Assembly (NCBI RefSeq): GCF_002257645.1
Contig: NZ_NQMO01000005.1
Span: 434,001 to 498,000 of the forward strand
Source: Paenibacillus sp. XY044
Lineage (GTDB): Bacteria > Bacillota > Bacilli > Paenibacillales > Paenibacillaceae
DNA length: 64,000 bases
Reading direction: 5' to 3'
Part shown: piece by piece, positions 50,903 to 59,202 of the stretch
Layout of the letters: each line of letters starts with the position of its first letter
Position numbering within the stretch: the stretch's first letter is position 1
Made by a program: the position numbers and the translations under genes
Notes under the pieces: generated by a model
The model's input: the letters and a program-made list of their open reading frames with translations, nothing else
Database searches by the model: none
What the model was told of the DNA's origin: nothing

Positions 50903-53026
50903 TTATGAAGCTTTTGCTGCAACAGCTTTTTGAATTAAAGCTTCTGCATCGTTATTAGAAAGACCTTGTTTAGGTTGAAGCAAATTTTTCTCTGCTGCAC
51001 TTAGAATACCTTTATCAATCAGTTTTGCCATAGATTTAACCGCATAAGTAGAAACGGTTTTGCCATCTTCGAAACCTGCAATAATCGTAGCGGCATTTTT
51101 ATCAGAAACCTGATTGTTCAACAATTTAGCAAGAATTGTAGCTGCTTCTTCACGAGTGATATCACGATCAGGATTGAAGTTACCACCGTAGCCTTGAATG
51201 AATCCGGCATGAGCGGCTTCAGCGATTGCATCAGCATATGCAGCGTCAGCAGCAACATCCTTAAATGCAGGTGCTGTAGTTACTTCGTTTAGTTTCAACA
51301 TTTCTACTAGAGCACTTACAAATTCAGCTCGAGAAATGACTTCTGTGGTTACAGGTGTTTCTGGTTGTTCTGCAGATGCAGCGAGGTTGGTAATACGTCC
51401 CTCAGTTTTAGCTTGAATAGCGCCACCTTTAAAGGTATCTACAATGTACTGGTAGAATACATCCAGATCGATAGGACCAGCTAAGGATGATTTAGCATCC
51501 ACTAGCACTGTATAGTTATCTCCACCTGCTGCCATAAAGTTGTTAACTACAGCCGTATATGTTTTTCCAGGATCAATGGGTGTACCATCTTCAAGACTAA
51601 GACTAGTCACACGCTCTGCGACTGGCTTATTGAAATCTGCAGTATACTTCAAGCCAGAGATTTGTAGTGTTTTTGTGTTTGGTGTACCGTCCGCGTTTGT
51701 ACCCCATTGTTGCTCCAACAAGGTTTGTATTTGTTCACCAGTCAGCTCTAATTTTACCAGAGTATTGCCAAAAGGTTGGATTTTAGCAAGATCAGCAAAG
51801 GTCACATCGCCTTGTGGCAGATCCGCACGAATCCCACCTGGATTCATAAATGCAAAGTCAGCATCGCTTGCTTTATCACCAAAGTCTGCTTGACGCATTG
51901 CATCTGCAATGAGGTTTCCTAGAGGTGCTTCGTTATTATAAGCATCTGTGCGAGTCACAGAACCATCTGTAGTACCTACTGGCTTCGTTAGCTCAGGATG
52001 CTTGTCTAATGATTTTTTAATAATAGCTAAAGATTCAGGGTCTTCTTTTACACCCTCTTGAAAAGTCGTTGTAACTGTAGCTGATTTTTCGGTTACATCC
52101 CCCGTATTAGGGTCAATCATCAACTTAATATCTTCAAATGCCGTACCATAAGAATAAGCCTGCACGATCAATTTCCCATTCACTTCACCGTTAGCTAAAG
52201 CATGATTGTCACCTGCAACGATAACGTCAACAGGGGAATCGGCAGGCAAAGCTTTTGCTAAATCAGCCGCTTCTCCAGTGGTTACGCCTTCTTTGGTTGT
52301 TGCTGGATCATGTGCCAGGACGATGATCGTTTCTACACCTTGATCTTGCAATTCTTTTGCATATTTATTAACGGCTTCAACTTCTTCTTCTGCGCTTAAG
52401 AAACGCACGCCTGCTGTACCAGATGGGGATACTTTCGAAGGTGTAGCTTTCGTCACTAATCCGATAAATCCGACTTTGACTCCGCCCACTTCTTTAACCA
52501 CATATGGCTTAATCAATGGTTTGCCAGTGGAGGTTTCAATGACGTTTGCATTTACATAATCAAATTTTGCGCCAGCATGAGTTACCTTGCCTTCTTTTGG
52601 ATCAAGGCCACCAAAGATTTGTGCTTTTAATGCAGCGGTACCTTGGTCGAATTCATGATTGCCCAAAGAACCTACATCAAAGCCCATCATATTCATCCAT
52701 TCCAGCGTAGGCTCATCACGATCCAGAGATGAGACTGGAGCGGATGCACCAACAGAGTCTCCATTATGGAAGAGTAGGGAGTTTTCATATTTTGCTTGAG
52801 CTTCTTTTAGATATGTAGCTAGAATTGGAGCCGTTCCTGCCTTTTTATCACTAACCATCGATGTGGTATCCAACTGACCGTGCAGGTCATTGATTCCGAT
52901 CAAGTGTACTTCTACATCTGTTCCTGCAGCAGAGACAGAACCTACGGCGCCAAATAGCTGGGAAAGCAATAGTGCAGTAGTAGCCACGCGAATGGTACTT
53001 TTACCCAGAACTTTTTTCCATGACAT
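50903..53026 (-). CDS. Cell-surface 5'-nucleotidase/metallophosphatase with SLH domains
   Basis: Secreted UshA-like nucleotidase that releases phosphate and nucleosides. Signal peptide (MSWKKVLGKSTIRVATTALL to VSAAG), metallophosphatase domain (GINDLHGQLD, FHNGDSVGA, GLGNHEFDQG-like VGSLGNHEFDQG, ETIIVLAHDP, VDVIVAGDNHALANG), then the C-terminal nucleotidase domain (NEAPLGNLIADAMRQADFG, MNPGGIRADLPQGDVTF). The last 140 residues hold about two SLH modules (ISRAEFVSALVEML; GFIQGYGGNFNPDRDITREE), fewer than the usual three. ATG 53026 has AGAGGGG upstream. The gene is more AT-rich than genes to the left. No clear ribosomal context beyond that. Confidence 0.93.
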   Translation of the reverse strand: MSWKKVLGKSTIRVATTALLLSQLFGAVGSVSAAGTDVEVHLIGINDLHGQLDTTSMVSDKKAGTAPILATYLKEAQAKYENSLLFHNGDSVGASAPVSSLDRDEPTLEWMNMMGFDVGSLGNHEFDQGTAALKAQIFGGLDPKEGKVTHAGAKFDYVNANVIETSTGKPLIKPYVVKEVGGVKVGFIGLVTKATPSKVSPSGTAGVRFLSAEEEVEAVNKYAKELQDQGVETIIVLAHDPATTKEGVTTGEAADLAKALPADSPVDVIVAGDNHALANGEVNGKLIVQAYSYGTAFEDIKLMIDPNTGDVTEKSATVTTTFQEGVKEDPESLAIIKKSLDKHPELTKPVGTTDGSVTRTDAYNNEAPLGNLIADAMRQADFGDKASDADFAFMNPGGIRADLPQGDVTFADLAKIQPFGNTLVKLELTGEQIQTLLEQQWGTNADGTPNTKTLQISGLKYTADFNKPVAERVTSLSLEDGTPIDPGKTYTAVVNNFMAAGGDNYTVLVDAKSSLAGPIDLDVFYQYIVDTFKGGAIQAKTEGRITNLAASAEQPETPVTTEVISRAEFVSALVEMLKLNEVTTAPAFKDVAADAAYADAIAEAAHAGFIQGYGGNFNPDRDITREEAATILAKLLNNQVSDKNAATIIAGFEDGKTVSTYAVKSMAKLIDKGILSAAEKNLLQPKQGLSNNDAEALIQKAVAAKAS

Positions 53027-53286
53027 GAGTTATAAAACCCCTCTCCAATTTCTGATCCTGAGATATTTTAACATAAATCAAATCATGGAAGTCGTAAAGT
53101 ATATCAAATCTATGTAAAAAATTTGAGAGATTGGTAGGGAAGAAAAGTACGTACGTATATCTGGCTCTACAACAAAGTTAGTGCTTGAGGTTTTGATTTT
53201 CTCGGCAAGTCTCCCCAGAATACAGCAAGGACTCCTTTAAGAAGGTACACGCTTTACTCAAAGCTTATGAACTGGAAAAAAACTTA

Positions 53287-53314
53287 CCCTTATTTATGAT
53301 ATGGTTCAGCTTAA
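53287..53314 (+). repeat. Dispersed repeat, copy B (short)
   Basis: CCCTTATTTATGATATGGTTCAGCTTA-type partial copy (first half only). The gap 53027-53526 contains this copy, the hairpin at 53321 and the nucleotidase promoter, but no gene. Confidence 0.6.
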
Positions 53315-53320
53315 AATATA

Positions 53321-53358
53321 TATAAAGACAAGGCCACTCCAATGAAGGAGTGGTTTTT
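53321..53358 (+). terminator. Terminator-like hairpin left of the ParB-like module
   Basis: CCACTCC/GGAGTGG stem with a 6-nt loop and TTTTTG tail. No gene upstream on the plus strand uses it. It is similar in sequence over about 37 nt to the hairpin at 55082, so the ParB-like module is bracketed by two related hairpins. Confidence 0.65.
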
Positions 53359-53526
53359 GTGTAGAACTTCTTTGTATTGAACTATCCTCTTTTTGACCTA
53401 TCGGCCGTCACATCGATTGTTCTCTTATTTATTTTATTACAACTCTATTATTCTAGTATATAATTCCGATATTTTGATAAAAATAAAACTAAAAATAGTT
53501 TGATAAAACAAAGGAGGAAGTTTCTA

Positions 53527-53940
53527 ATGTCAACAAAAGAAAATTTGTCATTTTCATTACCAACCGCGGAGGTTATAAAGTTTGTTAATGCTTTAACTAA
53601 TGAAGCTAGTTATGACGACCCATGGAGCTTACAGCATATAGGAATGAGATTCTTCAAGAGACCAATCCGCACAAGCAGAGATAAATACTACCTCAAAAAA
53701 TATTTAAAAGAAATCAAGAATTCCTACACGCAGTTAGAGTTTCTATACAATTTGGGAAGAGGTTATTTCGTTCCAAAATATATTGAAGAGTTTCAACATG
53801 TTAAAGACTTTTATCAATCTCGAATTGATGGATTACAAAAAAGGTTAAATCATGCTCAACAGGGTTTTATAGATGCCCCACCGCATTTAATTAGTAATGG
53901 TGAAGTAAATGTTACTTTTACGCGTGCGGAAAATGTATAA
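53527..53940 (+). CDS. Unknown protein paired with ParB-like gene
   Basis: Not recognised. 137 aa, basic, mostly helical, with SLPTAEVIKFVNALTNEASY, an RPIRTSRDKYYLKKYLKEIK basic patch and a C-terminal coiled region. It could be a DNA-binding partner. ATG 53527 follows AAAGGAGGAAG at 6-7 nt. It ends 22 bp before the ParB-like gene, so the two form an operon. The DNA is strongly AT-rich, unlike the left part of the window, suggesting transfer. Confidence 0.7.
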   Translation: MSTKENLSFSLPTAEVIKFVNALTNEASYDDPWSLQHIGMRFFKRPIRTSRDKYYLKKYLKEIKNSYTQLEFLYNLGRGYFVPKYIEEFQHVKDFYQSRIDGLQKRLNHAQQGFIDAPPHLISNGEVNVTFTRAENV

Positions 53941-53962
53941 CTTCGAAAGGAGAGAATATATA

Positions 53963-54994
53963 ATGAATTTTGAATTGATTCCAATAAAACTTATTGATGA
54001 ATCAACTATTTTAACAAGGGATGCTCATGATAATATTGAGGAACTAGCTAAAAACATAAGCGAAATCGGACTTTTACAACCAATCACAGTTAAGAAACTT
54101 CAAAATGGAAATTATCGCATTATTCTAGGCGCTAGAAGATACAAAGCAGTCAAGTTATTGAAAAAGACTCATATACCTGCCAATATTTCTAATACTGAGG
54201 ATGAAACCGAAATTTATTTGCAGCAACTTGCGGAAAACATGGAAAGAGAAAATTTTTCTCCAATTGAAGAAGCTAAATTGTTTTATAAGTTAACAACCGA
54301 TCCCGTTTTTCATAAATCCGAATTATACATTTCTCAGAAAATTGGTAAAAACGAAAGATACATTAAGAGAAAGTTAGAATTACTGAAGTTCGGAAAAGAT
54401 GTTCAAGAGATCATTCATGCTGAAAAAGAAATATTACCTAACAAATTAAATGAGGAACAGGCACTTTCACTTAAAAAAGTCGACATTATTTTTAAAGACA
54501 AATTAGCGTTAAAAGCTGCATCAGAACAGGTATCTGTCAATGATTTAAAAAGGGCTGCTCAAGTTTATACAAGTAAGGAACTCGACGATGAATCTAAATT
54601 CACTTTATTAGCATTGCCATTTCACGACATTGTTGAGACGTGGTCCATATTAGAAGAGAAAAAGATCGAAAAACAGAGATTTGCTGATAAACCAAGACTT
54701 GCTAATGCTACAACACTTCCATCGCATAAAGAGGATCATGTTGTCCTTCCCACTGTTTTTACAGAAATAGAAGTTTTATTGAAGAGTTTAATTTCAAGTA
54801 TACCCAGTCATAGATCAATTCACTTAACCACTATTTATTCATATGAGAATATACCTATTGACCGAAAACAAGATTTTTTAAAGTTAATTGATGGTTTAGT
54901 CACAAATCTCCAGGCTCATTTAATTGAATGGAGAAAAATCAAAGATATTGTTAAAACACCGATTCGACTTGTGGATACATCAAAGCAGAAGTGA
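53963..54994 (+). CDS. ParB/Spo0J-like N-terminal domain protein
   Basis: ParB-superfamily protein, 343 aa. The CTPase/ParB_N domain is at the N-terminus: LAKNISEIGLLQPITVKKLQ, YRIILGARRYKAVKLLKK (GxRR motif) and LQQLAENMERENFSPIEEAK (EN-R-E box). A central HTH-like region follows (FHKSELYISQKIGKNERYIK, RKLELLKF). The C-terminal half is unlike Spo0J. No ParA gene adjoins, so chromosome or plasmid partition is not supported; a regulator or a defence/mobile-element role is possible. ATG 53963 has AAAGGAGAG upstream. Confidence 0.82.
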   Translation: MNFELIPIKLIDESTILTRDAHDNIEELAKNISEIGLLQPITVKKLQNGNYRIILGARRYKAVKLLKKTHIPANISNTEDETEIYLQQLAENMERENFSPIEEAKLFYKLTTDPVFHKSELYISQKIGKNERYIKRKLELLKFGKDVQEIIHAEKEILPNKLNEEQALSLKKVDIIFKDKLALKAASEQVSVNDLKRAAQVYTSKELDDESKFTLLALPFHDIVETWSILEEKKIEKQRFADKPRLANATTLPSHKEDHVVLPTVFTEIEVLLKSLISSIPSHRSIHLTTIYSYENIPIDRKQDFLKLIDGLVTNLQAHLIEWRKIKDIVKTPIRLVDTSKQK

Positions 54995-55081
54995 CTTTAA
55001 ATCTATCCAGTATTCTATGAAGCCTTTTAGTCTTTTATTTCTTTACCGCAGAATCTAAGTTACAATATATTATGACCACAT

Positions 55082-55120
55082 AAAAGCAAAGCCACTTCTA
55101 ACAATGGAGTGGTTTTGCTG
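55082..55120 (+). terminator. Terminator-like hairpin right of the ParB-like module
   Basis: AGCAAAGCCACT/AGTGGTTTTGCT 12-bp stem with one G-T pair, 11-nt loop, weak T-tail. Related to the hairpin at 53321. Confidence 0.7.
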
Positions 55121-55204
55121 GATAAAAATTCTCTTTTATTTATTCAAATACTAACTTTAAAAGTTCATTAAATCAACTCTGCCAGTGGTAAAATTACGGC
55201 GACT

Positions 55205-55585
55205 TCAAGAGCCTTTAAATCGATATCTTGTTGTAGAGATGGCTGTCCCGCCTATTAAACAGGAAATCTCAATATCATCAATGTCCACCATCTTATCTTT
55301 CTCTGCATCATAGTACTCCCCAAATAAAAATAACGACTCATTTTTCCTATCCAATAAATAGGGGATAATTTTTTCACAAAATTCTGTAACACTTTTAAAC
55401 ATGCTCTCTGGTGTTATCCCCGATTCATCGATAACCAGCAATTCTTTGTGTTCATTACGAGCAGGGTTGCGATTTAAATGATACAGTTGAAAAGAGGTAC
55501 CCTTGCGATACACTTTATAAATTGGAACTTCTATGTTGTCGATGAAATCTCCATCCGTATAACTCAAGTTAAACTTTACCGTCAT
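55205..55585 (-). CDS. Unknown small protein in the island
   Basis: Not recognised. 126 aa, no signal peptide, acidic, beta-rich start (VKFNLSYTDGDFIDNIEVPI) and a central helix (ESMFKSVTEFCEKIIPYLLD), then FLFGEYYDAEKDKMVDIDDI. ATG 55585 has GAAAGGAG upstream, so it is a convincing gene. It stands alone between the ParB-like pair and the retron, and is AT-rich like them. Confidence 0.65.
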   Translation of the reverse strand: MTVKFNLSYTDGDFIDNIEVPIYKVYRKGTSFQLYHLNRNPARNEHKELLVIDESGITPESMFKSVTEFCEKIIPYLLDRKNESLFLFGEYYDAEKDKMVDIDDIEISCLIGGTAISTTRYRFKGS

Positions 55586-55802
55586 CTATATTCTCCTTTC
55601 AACATGAATGCTATGTTTAGATACAAATTAAGCTGATTGCGACTAAATCATATTCTTGGTCATCTTCGTATTCATGTTACTTGTCCATAACTATCGTTTT
55701 CTAATGACCATAGATTCGTGTGTCCATGGATATCTATTGCAGAAGGTATATCAATTTTCCCGTCACCTCAATAAATGAAATCTCACAACCAACGGAGGCC
55801 TT

Positions 55803-55854
55803 CAACGTAAACGTTGGAGAAGCGTCAAGGACATTGAAGTGTTCTTTGACGCTT
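55803..55854. repeat. Two adjacent inverted repeats
   Basis: CAACGT-AA-ACGTTG (55803-55816) and AAGCGTCAA/TTGACGCTT (55820-55828 with 55846-55854). They directly precede dispersed repeat copy C and may belong to the same element. No gene is supported in 55586-55992. Confidence 0.55.
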
Positions 55855-55876
55855 GAATTAGCGGTGATTTTCTTTT

Positions 55877-55922
55877 CGCCCTACTTATGGTACGGTTCAC
55901 CGTAACGGGGCTAACGGCGAAA
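55877..55922 (+). repeat. Dispersed repeat, copy C
   Basis: CGCCCTACTTATGGTACGGT then TCACCGTAACGGGGCTAACG and GCGAAA. With copy E it is the most complete copy; the ends CGCC and GGCG are complementary. Confidence 0.7.
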
Positions 55923-55934
55923 CTTATTCTTCGA

Positions 55935-55959
55935 AAGAATGAATAAGACACCTTCTTAT
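55935..55959 (-). terminator. Terminator of the retron operon
   Basis: Minus-strand AAGGCACCTT/AAGGTGTCTT 10-bp stem (one G-T pair) with a 5-nt loop and ATTCATTCTTTC tail, 34 bp past the reverse transcriptase stop. Confidence 0.75.
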
Positions 55960-55992
55960 AAGGTGCCTTAAAAGTCGAAATGAACTAGTAGT

Positions 55993-57045
55993 CTAAAACC
56001 CCCAACTAATCTCGTTAAAAACCTTTAACATATCTTCTGCAGCATCTTTTTCAACTGATCTTACATACATAATTCTTCCTAGCAGCCATTCTTTAAATGT
56101 TGCTGGATTGACCTTAATCCTAGATGTATGACCATCTGGTCCATAAAGCAAAGCATAATGTAGGTGTTTCCATATATCCTTTTTATACTTCTTCGGCACA
56201 CGTAGCTTATCACCAGAGACAATAATACCTGTTACCATTCGCTTCTGGCCTTCTCTCCGTAGTAATGTCTTCTGGTTATTAATTTTGAGACCTTCTTCAG
56301 TTATTATCTTTTTCAATAATTCTATCTTTGGAAGTTGCGTTGTATTTCCAGAAAAAACCAAGTCATCAGCATATCGAGAGTATCTAACTCCAAGTTTATT
56401 GGCTAAGCTACTAAGTCTCTTGTCTAAACGGTATGCAACTATATTGGCTAGCATAGGACTTGTAGGTGCACCCTGGGGAAGCGAAGAGACATACTCGCCC
56501 GTAGTAGAATCAAGTCGGGAGGTTACGCATAATTTTGCTAAGTCCACCGATAGATTAGTACTATAACCAATCCTTATAAAGGATTTCCGAACTTGATTCT
56601 CGGTAATGGTGTCGAAAAAATTCTCAAGATCTACTCGCAATATTGCCTGACACCCTAGGTGGGTATCCGCATTTGTAATAATAGATTCCCCTTTGCGAAA
56701 TCCTTTACATGCGCTACTAACCCTTACATTAATTAAAATATTATTTAGTATCCAGCGTTGGAGGCTCTTTAAAATATGGTTTGGGCATTTTATTTGTCTT
56801 TCTCCACCACGTTTTTTGGCAATTGAGAATGTTTTGTAGTACCTGTAACTATTCAAAATAATATTATTTAATTCTTTATATTCTAACTCCAATAACAAAG
56901 ATAAATGCTTTGTGGAGAAGATAACTGGCAGATTTTTATATTGAAGGCCGTCCGCATATAGAAGACATTCCTCTATAAAAAGCTGAGATCGTCCTTGATT
57001 TTGTGCTTCTTGAACAAAAGCGTCTCGGGGGAAACGAATATCCAA
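55993..57045 (-). CDS. Retron reverse transcriptase
   Basis: Retron-type RT that copies a structured RNA into multicopy single-stranded DNA. Seen: KKRGGERQIKCPN (motif 1 region), region X NADTH (the retron NAxxH box) within GESIITNADTHLGCQAILRV, LRVDLENFFDTI (motif 3), SSLPQGAPTSPMLANIVAYR (motif 4), VRYSRYADDLVFSG with the catalytic YADD, and region Y with VTG in GQKRMVTGIIV. Length 350 aa is usual for retron RTs. The start is TTG 57045 with AGGAG 9 nt upstream. It follows a PRTase-like effector gene and a predicted msr-msd RNA on the same strand, and ends at a terminator. Confidence 0.95.
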   Translation of the reverse strand: MDIRFPRDAFVQEAQNQGRSQLFIEECLLYADGLQYKNLPVIFSTKHLSLLLELEYKELNNIILNSYRYYKTFSIAKKRGGERQIKCPNHILKSLQRWILNNILINVRVSSACKGFRKGESIITNADTHLGCQAILRVDLENFFDTITENQVRKSFIRIGYSTNLSVDLAKLCVTSRLDSTTGEYVSSLPQGAPTSPMLANIVAYRLDKRLSSLANKLGVRYSRYADDLVFSGNTTQLPKIELLKKIITEEGLKINNQKTLLRREGQKRMVTGIIVSGDKLRVPKKYKKDIWKHLHYALLYGPDGHTSRIKVNPATFKEWLLGRIMYVRSVEKDAAEDMLKVFNEISWGF

Positions 57046-57251
57046 ATCGCTACTCTCCTACTCTATCATTTACTTATTTTATGAGCTGATTGCACCGCGT
57101 TCTTTGCGGTGTGCACCTTCTCTGCAACCATCTTCTCCGAATTACTTCCTGTATCTCGTGGTTGTAGAGAAGTTGCTATAATAGAAACATTATCCTTACT
57201 AGGTATACTCAACCTAGTCGCCTGGTTTATTAGGCCGATGCTAGCGAATTT
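57044..57251 (-). ncRNA. Predicted retron msr-msd RNA
   Basis: The gap between effector and RT folds richly. Reading the minus strand: AAATTCGCTA (57242-57251, candidate a1) is complementary to TAGCGATTT (57044-57052, candidate a2) with one bulged base. A G within TAGC (57241) directly follows a1, as expected for the branching guanosine. Then come short stems GCCT/AGGC (57232-57235, 57220-57223) and ACTAGGT/ACCTAGT (57212-57218, 57198-57204). A long msd-like hairpin CTTCTCTACAACC/GGTTGCAGAGAAG pairs 12 of 13 (57160-57172, 57117-57129), and CACCGC/GCGGTG (57106-57111, 57093-57098) follows. Boundaries are inferred. A 62-codon frame crosses it, which I consider fortuitous. Confidence 0.6.
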
Positions 57252-58540
57252 CAAGTGCTCCCCCGAAAAGATGAAGGTACATAAACCTTCGAAAAGTCAG
57301 TAGAATTCGTCACATGATTATTTTCTTGAAAAAGCAAAATCTTTCTAGAGATTCTTTTATAACACTCACTACCATATTCAGATAACTTTCCATCTTTGTC
57401 AACTAAATTCCTTTTAACACCTTCCATAATAAGCTCGTGATAATCGCTTTCTACAATTCCAAGTATTTTCATAATTACAGGTAAAGAGCGACGCTGCCGT
57501 ATTAATCGTATCAGTGCAAATAATCTGAAGTCAATCCGCTGGATATAACTATACTCAAAGTTTTTCTCATTATTCAACCTCTTCCCTGTTGCAAATAACT
57601 CGAATAGTTCATGGTCTAACGTCTCAGTAAGACTTAGCCAATACATCGTCTCTTTTCTATATTCTTTTGCCATTTGTATTTTATCAGTTGAATATCGGGG
57701 AAACAAAGGTCTCCACCTATTCCCGCCATGTAACCTTTTTGACGACCAAAATATCGGTAGTAAGTTATTGGGCGAACCATATGAAAATGTTACGAGTCCT
57801 TGGGTATTATCATATCCTAAGGGCCCTTTAGTATCCAATATAAAACCATATTTGTATGCAAGCTCTCTGTATTCTTTCATCTTATTATAATTACCGAAAG
57901 GAGAACGGTCTCTTTTAAACGCTTTTTCTACCGGCATCCATGTCAATACTTTTGGATTGGGAACATTAGCATTTAAATATTCAATTGCTTGTTCTTGGGC
58001 TGCTATTGACAGCCATATTGTTTCTGAAAGTGGGTGTTTTTTATATATTGATTCTATATGTTGTTTGTAGAACTTGACACATGAACGACCACTTCCAAAA
58101 TAGTCATCAATAAATATTAGATACTCGTTAGAACCTAGAACTTTTTTCAACATATTCTTATGCTTTACTATTATTAGTCTATCTTGTTTTTGATCATATT
58201 GTTGGGTTTTTCTAAAAAAATAAATCATTGCGGTAGCGCTTTTTCCAAAATCGCCAATAGGTAATATATAAAATGTAGAATTACCTGGGTATGATGCAAG
58301 TAAACGCTCAATGAGAGCATTGTAAGCCTCTATTATTTGGGCATCATCGAGATAATCTACTTTGTTGAGTAGTGCCAAAGCAATGTTCCGATCCGCTTTT
58401 TCAAAGTTGTCCAGCCAATGTAATATATCTATCTCATCAATAGCATGTTTATGTCGCTGTGTTATTAAAGAAATATGCGCATGTAAGCTGGAGACCTCAG
58501 ATATGCTTGGGGCTGCCGCCAAGAGTTTATAAAAGCCCAA
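57251..58540 (-). CDS. Retron-associated PRTase-like/winged-helix effector
   Basis: 429-aa protein upstream of the retron RT. Residues about 85-250 form a phosphoribosyltransferase-like fold with the PRPP-loop type motif YLIFIDDYFGSGRSCVKFYK and a preceding FYILPIGDFGKSATAMIYFF. The C-terminal third (RIDFRLFALIRLIRQRRSLP, VIMKILGIVESDYHELIMEG, VKRNLVDKDGKLSEYG) looks like a winged-helix domain. As I recall, PRTase plus winged-helix proteins define retron type III; here they are one chain. The start is TTG 58540, with GAGGAGGG 6-7 nt upstream. Likely the toxic effector released when the RT-msDNA complex senses phage; enzymatic target unknown. Confidence 0.82.
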   Translation of the reverse strand: MGFYKLLAAAPSISEVSSLHAHISLITQRHKHAIDEIDILHWLDNFEKADRNIALALLNKVDYLDDAQIIEAYNALIERLLASYPGNSTFYILPIGDFGKSATAMIYFFRKTQQYDQKQDRLIIVKHKNMLKKVLGSNEYLIFIDDYFGSGRSCVKFYKQHIESIYKKHPLSETIWLSIAAQEQAIEYLNANVPNPKVLTWMPVEKAFKRDRSPFGNYNKMKEYRELAYKYGFILDTKGPLGYDNTQGLVTFSYGSPNNLLPIFWSSKRLHGGNRWRPLFPRYSTDKIQMAKEYRKETMYWLSLTETLDHELFELFATGKRLNNEKNFEYSYIQRIDFRLFALIRLIRQRRSLPVIMKILGIVESDYHELIMEGVKRNLVDKDGKLSEYGSECYKRISRKILLFQENNHVTNSTDFSKVYVPSSFRGST

Positions 58541-58692
58541 TTTGATCCCTCCTCGTGAAAAGTCAGATGTATTTATTTCACTAATCCCATACTGAAAAGG
58601 TATTTACAATTTCTATATCGGCATTAATTACATATTATTCCTTAGCCTTATGCCGACATTTTGTAACGGAAATACTGTTTTATTGGAATTTT

Positions 58693-58736
58693 GCTTTATT
58701 TGTGAACGGTTCATCATTACGGGGATACTGGCGAAT
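58693..58736 (+). repeat. Dispersed repeat, copy D
   Basis: CTTTATTTGTGAACGGTTCA then TCATTACGGGGATACTGGCG. Divergent copy 150 bp upstream of the retron effector start. Confidence 0.55.
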
Positions 58737-58830
58737 TCTAAGAGTGCAGTTTTTTACATGCCGTCGCATCGCCAATCTTTTTTTCGCATCTAACTTTAAT
58801 TTAAGACAATTATTAATCACAGTTAAAAAT

Positions 58831-59000
58831 CTCCCGACTAAAACTTGTCGGGAGGGCAAAAAAGGCAGGCATACTTTCCGGCGAAACAGGATTTGGATCG
58901 TTACTTGCACCAGATCTAGTGTAATATCCGCTATCAAAAATCGCAGCTCCGGTTGGTCAAACCCTCAATCCTCCACCCGCATAGCGGGTGGTTTTTTTGT
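58831..59000 (+). other. Non-coding block with two strong hairpins
   Basis: CTCCCGAC/GTCGGGAG (58831-58838, 58847-58854, 8-nt loop) and, 120 nt later, CCACCCGC/GCGGGTGG (58973-58980, 58984-58991) with a seven-T tail, a proper plus-strand terminator. No plus-strand gene is evident before it. It may be a small RNA ended by that terminator or a remnant of a lost gene. The 662-bp gap 58541-59202 holds only this, repeat copy D and the effector promoter. Confidence 0.5.
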
Positions 59001-59202
59001 TTCGCGCGTTTCACGCACTCAACTGGCTAAAGCCTAAATCAAAAAGGTTGCCCATTAGTCTATGGTCAACCTTCTATTTGTTCTAAAAGTACTTTGTCGA
59101 AAGAAGCAACAACAGTTCTATCATTGTGAAATTAATATTCTCTTTCTTTTCCTATTTTCGATCTTGTCAATCGAGTTTATACATTCTGCTCTAATTACAA
59201 AT

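Noticed and set aside
53963-54994. Chromosome or plasmid partition locus
   Set aside because: No ParA partner, no parS-like sites seen, and the C-terminal half differs from Spo0J/ParB.
55720-55905. Small frame through dispersed repeat C
   Set aside because: Product ends inside the repeat (SPYLWYGSP-like), so the frame is a by-product of the repeat.
57066-57254. 62-codon frame between retron effector and RT, with GGGGGAG near its TTG start
   Set aside because: Low-complexity Ser/Lys/Ala product without recognisable family; the same bases form several stems expected of msr-msd RNA. Kept as the alternative to test.
58702-59037. 111-codon frame over repeat D and the hairpin block
   Set aside because: Crosses a repeat and two hairpins including a terminator; composition not protein-like.
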